DNA of 64,000 nucleotides from contig JANUWF010001477.1 of assembly GCA_026120185.1 (NCBI GenBank), positions 186,001 to 250,000 on the forward strand. Reading direction: 5' to 3'. Positions 11,840 to 24,667 of the stretch are shown piece after piece. The translations under genes were made by a program, and so were the position numbers. Position 1 is the stretch's first letter, and each line of letters begins with the position of its first letter. The notes beneath the pieces are model-generated. The model was not told where the DNA came from and searched no databases. It saw only the letters and a program-made list of their open reading frames with translations. Origin of the DNA: Voacanga thouarsii (lineage: Eukaryota > Streptophyta > Magnoliopsida > Gentianales > Apocynaceae).

Positions 11840-13496
11840 AAGAGAAATTGGATTCCCGCAACAGTTTGTAGGTTGGATTGCGTAGTGCGTTACCATTGCC
11901 TTATTCTCTGTTGCTATCAATAGGACAGTACATAGGTTCTTTAAAGGAGCAAAGGGACTTCGCCAGGGAGACCCCATATCTCCGTTGTTGTTCATTCTCT
12001 GTTTGGAATACTTCCCTCGGGTTGTTAAAGTTCAAACACTTGGGACTGCTTTTAACTACCACCCCAAGTATGACTACTTGAGGATTACTCACTTTGCTTT
12101 TGCGGATGACTTAATATTATTTGCTGAAGGTGACAGATCATCAGTATGCATCTTGATAGGATGTCTGGAGGAACTAAAAAGATGCTCTGAATTGGACACC
12201 AACAGGGACAAATCAAATATCTACCTAGCTGGGTTGGGGATTTCGGACGAGAATACTATTCTGGATGACACTGGCATCCCTACGATTAGCTTCTCGTTTC
12301 GCTACCTTGGCATTCCAATCATAACAGGTAAAATGAGATTTTTCTATTTTTTGGCCTTTAAAGGACAAGATTGGCTCTTACATAGGTAGATTGTCGGCTC
12401 AGTCATTATCATATTCAGGGCGTCTGCAGCTGATTCAAACTGTTCTGCAAGGCGTTGATTGCTTTTGCCTTTCTATATTTCCAACGTCAGTTGTGGTTAT
12501 CAATCAAATGGATAGATTGGCCAGGGACTTCCTATGGGAGTCAAAGCATGCACTTGTGGCTTGGACAGATATTTGCTTACCCAAGGAAGAAGGCGGCTTG
12601 GGACTTAGAAATGTGCACACTTGGAACGAGGCACTATTGTCCCGAATCTTATGGAATATCCAAGCAGATGAATAGTCTCTCTGGGTTAAATGGCTTAATC
12701 ACTATTACATGGAGGGCCATTCAATCTGGGAGATAGCGCAACAGAAGGACCACTCTCCTTTGTTCTGAAGAATACTTACAATCAGCGATGCCATTTTGGA
12801 AAGGGAAAGAGATGCAAATTGAGCAGCAATACTTTTGCAGTCTTAGGCAATAGGGACCACGAGATTCACCGCACAGGCATATAACTATCTAAAGTCATCA
12901 CTGTCAAAGGCACAATGGGCCAAAATGATCTGGAAGCAGGGGCTCACGCCAAAGCATCCATTCGTGGTCTGGTTGTGTGCCAACAGCCGGTTAAAAACTA
13001 AAGATGTTCTAGTGTTCCGGCCAGACGACATGTCATGTCCTTCATGCAAAAACGTATCCAAGGACGGCTAGACACCTATTCTTCGACAGTGTAATATCGA
13101 GACAAGTATGGACGGATATTAAGGCATGGTTATCCTTACCACAGGATATTAATTCGATCGACATTTGCCTCAATTGGTTCAATCGGGCGACTCGTAGGTT
13201 CTCGTGGCTTGCCAAAGCCAAAGTATCTGCAATGGCTGCCACGGTTTACTACATCTGGCTAGCACGCAATCAAGCACTTTTCGAAGGAGTTGCCTGTCAA
13301 CCTTTGGAAACTACAAAGAGGATCAAAACACAAGTGTACTCTATTCTTTTTAACTTGTACCCTCATGTTTTGACCCATTTTGAGGATTCTATCTATCACA
13401 ACTAGTTAATAGTTGCATTTCTATTAACTAGTATGATCCTGCATACATAAACTTTGATCAATATATACATTTACTTCTTGATAAAAAAAAATAAAA
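11840..13496 (+). mobile_element. L1-type LINE, copy 2a (in array repeat 1), broken
   Basis: The LINE runs from the RT palm region (EIGFPQQFVGW-like reading at 11,843) to a 3' end TTCTTGATAAAAAAAAA at about 13,480. Recognisable stretches are KGLRQGDPISPLL (about 11,950-11,990), FAFADDLILFAEGD (about 12,095-12,130), RYLGIPI near 12,305 and a zf-RVT region near 12,950-13,300. Reading shifts and stops interrupt it, for example after position 12,389 and at about 12,673. Compared with copy 2b in repeat 2, about 700 bp of its 5' part are missing. Instead 11,618-11,838 carries non-LINE sequence, part of it shared with repeat 3. Confidence 0.85.
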
Positions 13497-14863
13497 GAAA
13501 ATATTATAAAGAATTTTTTGTTTTTGAGTTTTTTAAATAAGTCCTTAAATTTTATCTTTTTACAATAAAGTCTCTATTAACAGTCAAACATAAAGTAGAC
13601 AATTATATTTTTAATGAAAAGATAATATTGAAATATTTTAGTACTTAGAAGGGTATAACTGAGTATTTTATAAAATGAAATGTAAGATTGCAAAAGTGAC
13701 CAAATTTAAAGGACATTTTTGCCATTAATGTTTCAAACTAAAGCAATAACTTGCATAAGGAAATATATGCCAATTCAAAATTATTTTAATTTAAAATATA
13801 TTTCAAAAATTTTCATACACTTATACTACATCATATTCTCTTCCTTTAATGCACTTGAGTCTCATTTTAATCCCACATATTTAATAGTTTTTTATTATAT
13901 TCAAATAAATTCATATCAAGTCAATATCTACCTACATTTACCTAGAAAATAATTGATTTTGATATTAATTAACATTGCAATTTCCTGTGTGACTGATCAG
14001 GCAACTTTATCCAAAAACAAAATTCCATAGGGCCAAGAAACATAAAGTAGGCTTCTTTCATATTTCACATTATAAGCTACAACATAGTTCAAAGGTATCA
14101 TATTTTCGAGATTTGATTTGCATCCTACGACCCTATCCGTTGATTTAAAAAAAATTAAAAAAAGAAAAAAACACTTCTTCACATGAGATTAATTTTTTTT
14201 TTAAAGTCTTTTTAATGTATTTTGGAGAAAGGAATTTTGTGGATATAAAATTTTCAAAATTGAATATCCATCAGAAGATAAAATTCAATTAGTTAGTAGT
14301 ATTTTTTATTACATGAAAACCATGATTTTGGTTCATTGCCTTAAAGAACAAGAATTACTAGAATTACTTTTTAAAGAAAAAAAATATATTTTCAATTTAC
14401 AATAGAATTGGTGTATTTGCCAACTACCAAGGTGAACTCAGCTCGAAATAGAATATGAATCTAGGCTAGAAAATCTTTTCTGGCAATAACTATTAAGAAA
14501 ATAAATTGATTAAAATATAATAAAAAATCAGTGAAGACATTATTTTTAATACGGTTTTAAGAAAATAAAATTTTCATTCATTTAACGACTGTCTTATCAG
14601 TATCGGCTAAAACCATGCTATAACAGGAATGGATGGCAATTCTCTCAATCCAGCCCCCTTAAGTCCTATTGGGCCTAAGATCCGCCTGCTTAGGCAGAAA
14701 TAGGGACGAGATCGTCTCTGTCGCTAAGCCTACTAGACAAGAGAGGTTTGAGATAGTTAAACACTTTTAAAGCTTTCTAAAATATATAAAATAGTATTTA
14801 ATTTGAGAGAGATAATATTTTTAAGGATTAATTTGAATTATTATGAAAATATTTTATATTTTT

Positions 14864-15037
14864 TCAAAATAAAAATACAGAAAAATATTTGATTTTGTAA
14901 AATTGGTCTCTCTCCTTGGTAAACAAACACCCCAAAAGTCTCTCATATTCTATTTTGTATGGACAATCAAATTTTGTTTGCCTTTTGCTACAACAAATAT
15001 CACAAGTCCACTTTCCACTACTCTTTTGTTGTATCTT
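14864..15037 (-). pseudogene. Relic with degenerate zinc-knuckle-like motif
   Basis: The minus strand here reads CDICCSKRQTKFDC, spaced like a C-x2-C-x4-H-x4-C knuckle but with Q in place of H. Repeat 2 (24,552-24,830) keeps the H (CCSKRHTK) but has lost the first cysteine and carries a 47-bp internal duplication. Together with the intact knuckle at 16,984-17,025 this looks like the remains of a retroelement gag region. LINE copy 3 separates the two parts in repeat 1. The family is not identified. Confidence 0.35.
15025..15037 (+). repeat. Target-site duplication of LINE copy 3, left
   Basis: TTTGTTGTATCTT is repeated exactly at 16,781-16,793 on the other side of the LINE. The same 13 bases occur once at the matching place in array repeat 2 (24,674-24,686), which is the empty site. 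Confidence 0.95.
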
Positions 15038-16780
15038 TTTTTTTTTTTTAATCAAAATGTAAAATGATTAATATTGATCAAAAGATATTTATATGGTTGC
15101 TCACTAGTCCATAGTCAAGGAGACTAATTGCTAGCGGATATAACTACAATTCTCAGAACTAGTCAAAACATTAGGGTACAAACAGTGTACACGTGTTTTA
15201 ATCCTCTTGACAATATCCAATGCTTGGCAAACTTCCCCCTAAAAAACAACCTTGTTACGAGCCTTCCAGATGTAGTAGAATGTGGCTGCCATAGAAGTAG
15301 CCTTTGCCTTAGCTAACCACGAAAACCCACGGTTGCCACGCTTGTACCACTTAAGGCACGCACTGGACGTATTCATTGTTTGTGGTAATCCTAGCCATCT
15401 TTTAATTTCCCTCCAAATAGGAGCAGAAAGGGAGCATCTGAAAAATAAGTGGTTAGTCGTTTCCAGCTATAACTTACACAGTGGACATGACATGTCTTCA
15501 AGCCGGAACACAAGTACATCTTTGGTCTTCAGCCGTCCCCTAGCACACAACCAAAGAATGAATGAGTGCTTAGGGGTTAGACCCTGCTTCCAAACAGTAT
15601 TAGCCTAATATACCCTGAATGTAATTGGCCTCAGATATTCATAAGCCTGAGAAGTGAATGAATTAGTACCCATAGACCAAGTGTGAAGAAGGTCAGCTGC
15701 ACTATGACTATCCTATTCCCTGTCCAGTATCACGTCTCTGATTGAAAGCAGTCTACGAAACAGAGGGGAATGGCTCCGATGATGGTCAACCACCCAAACT
15801 GATCTGCCCTTCATATAGTAGTGGTCCAACCACTTGACCCATAAGGATTGTTTCTCTACTTGTATGTCCCAAATGATTCTAAACAATAATGCCCCGTTCC
15901 AAGCCTGTAAATTTCGCAAACCCAGTCCGCCTTCAGTCTTGGGAAGACAAATATCTTTCCAAGCAACCAATGCATTTTTTGAGTTCCATAGAAAATCCCT
16001 AGCTATCCTATCTAGTTGGCAAACAACAGCTGACGGAGTAGGAAGAATGGACAACCAGAAACACTCAACGCCTTGAAGAATAGACTGGATCAATTGGAGT
16101 CGCCCTGCATACAAAAGAGAATGTGCAGACCAGCTCCCAATGTAAGAGCCAATTCTATCAAGCAATGGTTTGTAGAAGGTTAGCCTTATTTTACCATTAC
16201 TGATTGGTAAGCCAAGGTAGCAAAAAGGAAGTTCCCCAATAGGAATGCCCGTGTCATCCAGCATACTCTCCTGTGCAGACCTCTGGATCCCCAGCAAGAA
16301 AAATATTTAACTTATCCTTGTTAATTTCAAGGCCCGAGCACCTCTTAAATACTTCCAGGCAGTCAAGCAGAGTTCGGACAGAAGAGCAATCTCCCCTAGC
16401 AAACAACATTAGGTCATCTGCAAAAGTAAGGTGAGTAATCCTTAATTGCCTCACACTTGGGATGATATCTGAATGAAGTCCCAAGTGTGTCACTTTAACA
16501 ACTCGTGAAAAATATTCCAAGCAAATGACAAACAACAAAGGAGAGATCGGATCCCCTTGTCGCAGACCTTTAGCACCTCTAAAGAAACTCTGCACAGTCC
16601 CGTTTATAGCAGTAGAGAAAGAAGTAGTGGTAACACACTACTCAATCCAGTTCACGAAGATATAAGGGAACCCAATTTCTGTAAGTAATTCCAGTAGGAA
16701 GTCCCAATTAACTGAGTCATAAGCCTTCTTAAGGTCCACTTTAATCGTACATCTAGGAGAGACTCTTGTCCTACTTGACC
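15038..16780 (-). mobile_element. 5'-truncated L1-type LINE, copy 3
   Basis: This is a complete insertion of about 1.74 kb. A poly(T) on the plus strand at 15,038-15,049 marks the LINE 3' poly(A), and the 5' end is truncated inside the RT at 16,780. It is flanked by a perfect 13-bp duplication, TTTGTTGTATCTT. Array repeat 2 has the uninterrupted target, so the LINE came in after the array duplicated, or was lost cleanly, which is unlikely. The truncation and long duplication fit target-primed reverse transcription. Confidence 0.95.
15470..16780 (-). pseudogene. LINE reverse transcriptase fragment with zf-RVT, broken
   Basis: On the minus strand the fragment opens at about 16,775 with SPRCTIKVDLKKAYDSVNWD, the start of the RT palm. 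It continues with RGAKGLRQGDPISPLLF (about 16,540-16,590) and LTFADDLMLFARGD (about 16,390-16,430), keeping both catalytic aspartates. A frameshift near 16,280 splits the thumb region (PFCYLGLPISNGKIRLTF, then LDRIGSYIGSWSAHSLLY). The zf-RVT end (DMSCPLCKL-like, W-x4-W) lies at 15,280-15,530 with further stops. It is less degraded than copies 2a and 2b, in line with a younger insertion. Confidence 0.85.
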
Positions 16781-16793
16781 TTTGTTGTATCTT
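16781..16793 (+). repeat. Target-site duplication of LINE copy 3, right
   Basis: TTTGTTGTATCTT here is identical to 15,025-15,037. Confidence 0.95.
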
Positions 16794-16796
16794 ACT

Positions 16797-17050
16797 TGTA
16801 GAGGTTTGAGACTATCTCCTTTCCTTGATTAATCTCTCTTAGGCACTTATATCCCTTTGTCTTTTGCACTCCCTTCTTTGGGAATTTTTGGGCTTCTTCC
16901 ACATAAGCTCCCTCATATTGTTTCTTCCCCAACTCAAATCTTTTATTCAATTAGCTACATTGCTCCTTGAAGGACTTCCAATGACAATCAAATGAATTGT
17001 GTCCATAGCCACTACAATGTTCGCAAGAAATTGCACTTCCCTTTTCCATA
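16797..17050 (-). pseudogene. Gag-like relic with intact CCHC zinc knuckle
   Basis: The minus strand reads CEHCSGYGHNSFDC at 16,984-17,025, an exact C-x2-C-x4-H-x4-C nucleic-acid-binding knuckle of the kind found in plant retrotransposon gag proteins. A lysine-rich stretch follows toward 16,800 (LNKRFELGKKQYEG, FPKKGVQKTKGY). A stop after the knuckle and the short length show it is a remnant. In array repeat 2 (about 24,690-24,925) the first and last cysteines are lost. This is the only protein-like signal in the Y part of the array. Confidence 0.5.
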
Positions 17051-17059
17051 TCAATCCTT

Positions 17060-17290
17060 CACTACAGGAAAAAAGTGCTTTCACAAATAGATTATTTATG
17101 TCAAATGCATTTTGGTTTCAAACGAGCACTCAATTACGTCAAAATGAATATCCATTGCAAATATCATAAACTTGTACTCTATGCAATGAAAATTAATAAA
17201 TTGCAACAGAAGTATTTGGTTGCATAAACCATCTTTATTTACGATCAAAATGACATCTTTTGCAATGAAGAAAATAGTGGGGATTATAAT
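17060..17290 (+). mobile_element. CACTA-type left end (partial); copy at 24,952
   Basis: CACTACAGGAAAAAAG begins at 17,060 and CACTACAAGAAAAAAAG at 24,952 in array repeat 2. Both are plant CACTA-type termini and are followed by the same AT-rich tail with recurring TTGCAA, GGTTGCA and ACGTCAAAATGA motifs. I could not find a matching right end or target duplication, so the element's extent is unknown. Confidence 0.45.
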
Positions 17291-20200
17291 TTTGAATATT
17301 GATATTTTATTACGTAATTTAATTTAAAACATTTTTAAAAACAAATATGAAGTGAATTTACAAATAAATTTAAAACTAATAATATTTATTAATTCAATAA
17401 TTTATAAATGAATATTAATTAAATATTGTGTTTATTCATTTATTTGTGGGGGGGAAAAAGAGTACCAAAAGAATATATATTAAAAAGTTTTCGAAGAAAT
17501 TTTTGCACTCATAAAATGTAAAAAAATATTAATTTTTTAAAATATTATTTCCAAAAGGGTTTTCATATTTACACTTATATATTTAATACCTAACAATTGT
17601 ATAAAAAGTAGTCCTCAGTCCAACTAAATCTAGTGTTTGTCAAAAATAAAAAAAAAACAAAGAGGAATAAAAAAGCTTGCAAAACTTGAAATGAACAATA
17701 TACAACAATAAAACTAATATTAAAAGCACCGTGTGGGCATGCGCGCACACACACACATACTATAATAGAAAAATAAAAAAAAATGGCCAAACATGACCGA
17801 ATGTAAATTAAACTGACGGTTTAAGGTTTTGCTTGAAAAATGCTTGAAACCAAACCAAATCAAACCGAACCCAAGAGCACCTCTAGAAGCATGTGTACTA
17901 AACCTCACTCTTAAGATAAATGTTACGTGAACAATATTTAAAAATCTTATTATTCAACATTATTATAAAATTTTGTTGGAACATTTTTTTAAAAAAAATT
18001 ACAAAAGTAATTTCATGATTTTAATAATTCTTTGAATTCATATTTTTTATGTTAACAACAAAACAATAATTTTAATTAGAACATTTTTCAATAATTATAA
18101 AAACTTTTGAAGTAATCACATTTTAGTAATATTTTTAAGAATTTTAATTTCAAAAAAAAGTTTACAAATACTATTCAAATTCTAAATTTCATTAAATAGA
18201 ATAACAAAAAAATATAAATCGTAATCTTGATAATAAGTGATTTTATAATCAACTCTTCCCGCTACCATATTACCCGAAAAAATCAAACCCTACTTTTAGC
18301 ACAGCTAGTTCTTTTTTCTTCTCAACAAAGCACTACTTATAGTGCAAGGCTAATCTGATCTTTCTTATTTACAACATTTAGTCATTCAAGGTGCTCTCTA
18401 TCTCAATAGTCATTCAAGGTATTCTTTCACTTGCTTTAAGTTTAATTTTTTTCATTTGGTTTTTTTTTCTATTTATTTGAATCTTTTCCCTCCTTCCAAA
18501 TCGCTTTTGAATGAAAGATGAAAACTTTGGCGTCAAAATTAATGTCTGATACAATATTTACTTATTCTGCCATTCTCATATTCATCAAAATCAATGTAGA
18601 GTTGCATCTCCTGGTGATGGTCCTTGTCCCGTATAATGGCTTTACCCATCCATTATGTAATTTTTTTTAAAAAAATCAAAATCTGAACTTCCATCGAACA
18701 AGCTGTATGAATGATTTCTACTATTAATTTGAGTGTCCATGAAGCATTCTGGTTGTACCCATACAAGATGAATGTTTACATGTTTCAATCCGGTACAACA
18801 AAAACCCTAACAAAAAGGAAGAAGAAGAATTGTCGTTACGTGTGTAGGATCGAAACAACATATTTGTCTCCTATGCCATTGTGCTTTTTGGTGCCACTGT
18901 GCAGTTGCCTTCAATTGTTGGGCTGGTCCTCTACGGGGCTAGCAAATACAGAGGCCTGTTAAAGCAGCAGCTTGGTCAGCTGTGGCCGGATGGTCAAGCT
19001 ACTCGACAGGGCTAGTATTGGGCCAGTGGCCTAGGGCCAAGGCTAGCTCTAGCACAAGCAGATCGGGCTGGCATTTGGACCTCTTAGCCTTGGCTAAGCA
19101 GACTCTTGGACTGGCATCCGCTGGGCCAGCAGCCAGGCCATTCCCTTTAATTAAAAAAAAAAAAGAGGTGGAAGATTGCCATTGATCCATGGTTTTATGT
19201 TTGAAGGCCCTAAGTGCTAACCATTCAACTACTAAAAACCTTGTGATGGTGACTTGCTTCAACAAATTAATATTTCAGAACTTTGAAGAGTTGGTTATTT
19301 TGTTAGCCAATTAATATTTCGATTGTAATTTTCCAATATTATTTCTTGTGTTTAGGTCGGCCATAAAATTATTTTTATTTTATAGTTTTGCTATATTTTA
19401 TTATTTTGATTTAATTATGTATCATTTATGTTGACATGTCATATAATTTGTATTAACTCCACTCAAAGTACTATTTTGTTATGCATAATTTTTTTTATTT
19501 ATTAAAACAATATAAGCGTAAAATGGTTAGTTTTAATTAACATCAGGCTTCACCTATTAGTCCATTAGAAAAATTAATGTTTGTTTCGTACCATTTTAAA
19601 TGGTCTTCCTATAGAAAGGCTGTGCTATGTTGGTTGCTAGATTGGGTCTAATTTTTTTATATTATTTTTTTATCAGTTTAATTCATTCACTATTACCCTA
19701 TAGATGATGTGAATGGAATAGAAACTTTATTAAAAAAATATGAATATAGGGGTTACACTTAAATCAAATACATTATAAGGATTTCCAATAAAATATCCAA
19801 ATAAGGTCTATAATAGTGAAAACATTAACGACACTAAAACTAATATTGTATTTAGATGCAGAACATATTAATTTTAGTGGGAGGGTCTAAACCTAACTGT
19901 AAGTAATATTGTTATCTCCTATAGAGGTACATATTAATTTGGGATTTTAGGTTGTGGATTCTGGCACCCCAATTCAATTCAAAAATTCACTTGCTCATTG
20001 GAATTACAATTATGAGGGTAACGGAAATCATGGCGTTTGATTTGGGTGATGTATAATTGTTTAATCTGATTTTGTAGATTAGGGAGTTGGGTTTCTTCTG
20101 CAATTCCAGTCAAAGTGGAATTGCAACAGCAACCACGAGCAAGAAGAAGAAAAACTGGAAGAAGAAAAGAAAGAAAAAAAGAAATTATTTTTAAAATAAA

Positions 20201-21142
20201 TAATAATAAAAATGTATTTTTAATTAAAATATAAATTCACTAAAATACCCTTAAAAATTAATAGATTTATTAGTTGTTGTCAGTCAAGTGACAAAAAGAT
20301 AAGATCTAGACGATTAAAAAGTTTGAACAATATTTTTATGCTTTTTTTTAGTTAGAGGGCAAAACTTGAATTTCATAATAGTTCAAGGGTTACCAAGATA
20401 GTTTTCCCTTTTGGTTTAGTTCAATGCTTCAATTTTCAGCTTAAAAGTTTTACAATTATTACATGATATATTCCACTTGGCTGTTTTTCCTTCCAGTCCC
20501 CCTTCCCCCCCCGAGTTCTAATGGCCTTCTAAATGGTATTCACCTTTTTGGTATTTTTATTTTATTTTATTTCAAAACCATTCGGGCCTTTTTGTTCATC
20601 TCATGAGTCCTCTTTTGGCTTTCTTATTTGAATATTTTTCTTAATCAAAATCACAAATGTCAGCAAATAATATAGTGGGTGATATTACTCTGTCGATTAG
20701 CATTTTTTGTAAAGAATTACTATTGAAATTATGAAAAGCAATATATATTGATAGGTTATAATATAATTATATTCTACATAAATGTTTGGGTTAAAAGAAA
20801 AAAATGCCCTTCAAATTTGGTCACTTTTGCAATCTTGCCACGCATTTTACAAAAAATACTCATTTAGACACCTCCAAGTACTAAAACATTTCAATATTAC
20901 CCTTCTATTAAAAATCTAATAGTCAACTTTACGATTAACTACTAATAGGGACTTTATTGTTAAAAGGTAAAATTTAAAAAATTATTTAAAAAATTCAAAA
21001 ATAAAAATTCTTTACAATATTTTCATTTGTTTCCTTTCATTTTTTTTTTTTTTTGAAATTCTTCATTTCTCTTATTCTTCCTACTTTTTTTTTTTTTTTA
21101 TGAGGAGGGTGAAAAGAAATATCATATATATATCAATCTCAA

Positions 21143-23086
21143 TCACTCGGTTATTACTCTATTGCCTAAATCTGACCACGTCGAGAGGGTGGGGGACTAT
21201 AGACTGATTTCATGTTGCAATGTGGTTTAAAAGATTCTCTCAAAAATCCTAGCAGAAAGGCTCAAACTAATCCTTCCTATTCTGGTGAATCCTGCTCAAT
21301 CAGCATTTATGGAGGATAGACTTATGGCATACAATATTCTACTGGTTTAGGAACAAATGCGGGCCTATAGCAGGAAGTGAGTATCACCTCGTTGCTTCGT
21401 TAAAGTGAGTTTGCGAAAAGCATACGACTAAATCAGCTGGGATTTCTTGCTTGACTTATTAGATGAAATTGATTCCCACAGCGGTTTGTAGCTTGGATTG
21501 CGGAGTGCGTTACCACTGCCTCATTCTCTGTTGCTATCAATGGGACAATGCATGGGTTCTTTAAAGGAGCAAAGGGACTTCGCCAGGGAGACCCCATATC
21601 TCCGTTGTTGTTCATTCTCTGTTTGGAATACTTCTCTGGTTGTTAAAGTTCACACAGTTGGGACTGCTTTTAACTACCACCCCAAGTGTGACAACTTGAG
21701 GATTACTCACCTTGCTTCTGCGGATGACTTAATATTGTTTGCTAAAGGTTACAGATCATCAGTATGCATCTTGACGGGATGTCTGGAGGAACTAAAAAGA
21801 TGCTCTGGCATGGACACCAATAGGGACAAATCAAATATCTACCTAGCTGGGTTGGGGATTTCGGACCAGAATACTTTTCTAGATGACACTGGCATCCCTA
21901 CGGGTAGCTTCCCATTTCGGTACCTTCGCATTCCAATCATGACAGGTAAAATGAGAGTTTTCTATTTTCAGCCTTTACAGGACAGGATTGGCTCTTACAT
22001 AGGTAGATTGTCGGCTCGGTCATTATCATATTCAGGGTGTATGCAGTTGATCCAAACTATCCTGTAAGGCATTGATTGCTTTTGGCTTTCTATATTTCCA
22101 ATGCCAGTTGTGGTTATTAATCAGTTGGACAGATTGGCTAGGGACTTCCTATAGGAGTCAAAGCATGCGCTTGTGGCCTGGACAGATATTTGCTTACCCA
22201 AGGAAGAAGGCGGCCTGGGACTTAGAAATGTGCGCACTAGGAACGGGGCACTATTGTCCCGAATCTTATGGGATTTCCAAGTAGATAAATAGTCTCACTG
22301 GGTTAAATGGCTTAATCACTATTACATGGAGGGCCGTTCAATTTGGGAGATACCGCAACAGAAGGACCACTCTCTTTTGTTCCGAAGAATACTTACAATC
22401 AGCGATTCTATTTTGGAAAGGGAAAGAGATGCAAATCGAGTAGCAATACTTTTGCAGTCTTAGGTAATAGGGACCACGGGATTCACTGCACAGACATATA
22501 ACTATCTAAGGCCATCAATGCCGAAAGTACAATGGGCCAAAACGATCTGGAAGCAGGGGCTCACGCCAAAGCATTCATTCATAGTCTGGTTGTGTGCCAA
22601 GGGCCAGTTAAAAACTAAAGATGTTCTGGTGTTCCGGCTGGACGACATGTCATGTCCTTTATGCAAAAACGCATCTGGGGATGGCTAGACACCTATTCTT
22701 CGACTGTGTAATATCGAAACAAGTATGGACGGATATTAAGACAGGGTTATCCTTACCACAGGATATGAATTCGATCAACATTTGCCTCAATTGGTTCAAT
22801 CGGGCGACTCGTAGGTTCTCGTGGCTTGCCAAAACCAAAGTATCTGCAATGACTGCCATGGTTTACTACATCTGGCTAGCATGCAATCAAGCACTTTTCG
22901 AAAGAGTTACCTGTCAACCTTTGGAAAATACGAAGAGGATCAAAACACATGTCATGTTTTGACCTATTTTGAGGATTTTATCTGTCACAATTAGTTAATA
23001 GTTGCATTTCTATTAACTAGTATGATCTTGTGTACATAAACTTTGATCAATATATACATTTACTTCTTGATAAAAAAAAATAAAAG
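21143..23086 (+). mobile_element. L1-type LINE, copy 2b (in array repeat 2), broken
   Basis: The LINE starts further 5' than copy 2a, with a reading like ITLLPKSDHVERVGDYR at about 21,145-21,200, the segment between the endonuclease and RT palm. It continues through AFMEDRLMAYN-like sequence, GLRQGDPISPLL (about 21,575-21,610), ADDLILFAKGY (about 21,720) with FADD changed to SADD, and the zf-RVT region to 22,962. It ends TTCTTGATAAAAAAAAA. Stops and frameshifts are frequent. It sits at the same place as copy 2a, so one insertion predates the repeat 1/repeat 2 duplication. Array repeat 3 has no LINE here. Confidence 0.85.
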
Positions 23087-24573
23087 AAAATATTATAAAT
23101 AATTTTTATTTTTGAGTTTTTTAAATAAGTCCTTAAAATTTACCGTTTTACAATAAAGTCCCTATTAACAGTCAAACATAAAGTTGACAATTAGATTTTT
23201 AATGAAAAGATAATATTGAAATATTTAGTATTTAGAAGGGCATAATTGAATATTTTATAAAATGAAATGTAAGATTCCAAGAGTGACCAAATTTAAAGGG
23301 CATTTTTGCCATTAATGTTTCAAACTAAAGCAGTAACTTGCATAAGGAAATATATGCCAATTCAAAATTATTTTAATTTAAAATATTTTTCAAAAATTAT
23401 GATATACTCATACTACATCATATTCTCTTCCTTTAATGCCACTTGAGTCTCATTTTAATCCCACATATTTAATAGTTTTTTATTATATTCAAATAAATTC
23501 ATATCAAGTCAATTTATATCTACGTACATTTACCAAGAAAATAATTGATTTTGATATTAATTTACATTGCAATTTCCTGTGTGACTGATCAGGCAACTTT
23601 ATCCAAAAACAAAATTCCACAGGGCCAAGAAACAGAAAGTAGGCTTCTTTCATATTTCACATTATAAGCTACAACATAGTTCAAAGGTATCATATTTCCG
23701 AGATTTGATTTGCACCCTACGATCCTATCCGTTGATTTAAAAATGATTTTTAAAAATAAAAAAGCATTTCTTCACATGATATTAATTTTTTTTTTTTAAA
23801 AAAAAAAGTCTTTTTTATGTATTTCGGAGGAAGGAATTTTGAGGATATAAAATTTTCAAAATTGAATATCCATCACAAGATATATTTCAATTAGTTTGTA
23901 GTATTTTTTATTACACGAAAACCTTGATTTTGGTTCATTGCCTTAAAGAAAAAGAATTACTATAATTACTTTTTAAAGAAAAAAATATTTTTTCAATTTA
24001 CAATAGAATTGGTGTATTTGCCAACTACCAAGGCGAACTCAGGTCAAAATAGAATATGAATATAGGCCAGAGAATCTTTTCTTGCAATAACTATTAAGAA
24101 AATAAATTAATTAAAATATAATAAAAAAATTAGTGAAGACATTCTTTTAATACGGTTTTAAGCTAATAAAATTTTCATTCATTTAATGACGGTCATATTA
24201 GTATAGGCAAATAGCATGCTATAATAGGAATGGATGGCAATTTTCTCAATCCGGCCCGCTTAAGTCCTACTGGCTCGCAGATTCTCCTGCTTAGGCAGAA
24301 ATGGGGACGAGATCGTCTCTGTCGCTAAGCCTACTAGACAAGAGAGGTTTGAGATAGTTAAACACATTTAATGCTTTATAAAATATGTAAAATAGTATTT
24401 AATTTGAGAGAGATTATATTTTTTTAGGATTAATTTGAATTATTATGAAAATATTTTATATTTTTTTCAAAATAAAAATACAAAAAAAATTTGATTGTGT
24501 AAAACATGTCTCTCTCCTTTGTAAACAAACACCCCAAAAGTCTCTCATATTCTATTTTGTGTGGACAATCAAA

Positions 24574-24667
24574 TTTTGTATGTCTTTTGCTACAACAAAT
24601 ATCACAAGTTCACTTTCCACTTTTGTATGCCTTTTGCTACAACAAATATCCCAAGTCCACTTTCCAC
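24574..24667 (+). repeat. 47-bp direct tandem duplication, two copies
   Basis: TTTTGTATGTCTTTTGCTAC at 24,574 recurs at 24,621 with one change, and the two 47-bp copies (24,574-24,620 and 24,621-24,667) differ at only a few positions. Repeat 1 has a single copy, so the duplication arose in repeat 2. Confidence 0.9.

Larger units (their letters stand above)
9313..18815 (+). repeat. Tandem array repeat 1 (X1-Y1), 9.5 kb
   Basis: This is the first of three tandem copies. It starts at AGGAAAAAGAAGAAT followed by TGTTGTTACG, which recurs at 18,816 and 26,754. The X part runs to about 14,900 and the Y part from there to 18,815. This repeat is longer than repeat 2 because it holds a LINE at 15,038-16,780 that repeat 2 lacks. 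X is AT-rich and non-coding apart from a GC-rich module at 9,328-9,655 and the LINE at 11,840-13,496. Y contains a relic with a zinc-knuckle motif and a CACTA-like end. Confidence 0.9.

Noticed and set aside
17060..18344. CACTTATAGTG-like sequence at 18,336-18,344 as right end of the CACTA element starting at 17,060
   Set aside because: No matching target duplication, and the equivalent position in array repeat 2 reads GCTTACAGTG; evidence too weak.
19300..21100. Regularly spaced short repeats suggesting a CRISPR-like array
   Set aside because: This is a plant nuclear sequence; the repeats are diverged tandem-array and microsatellite DNA with no spacer structure.
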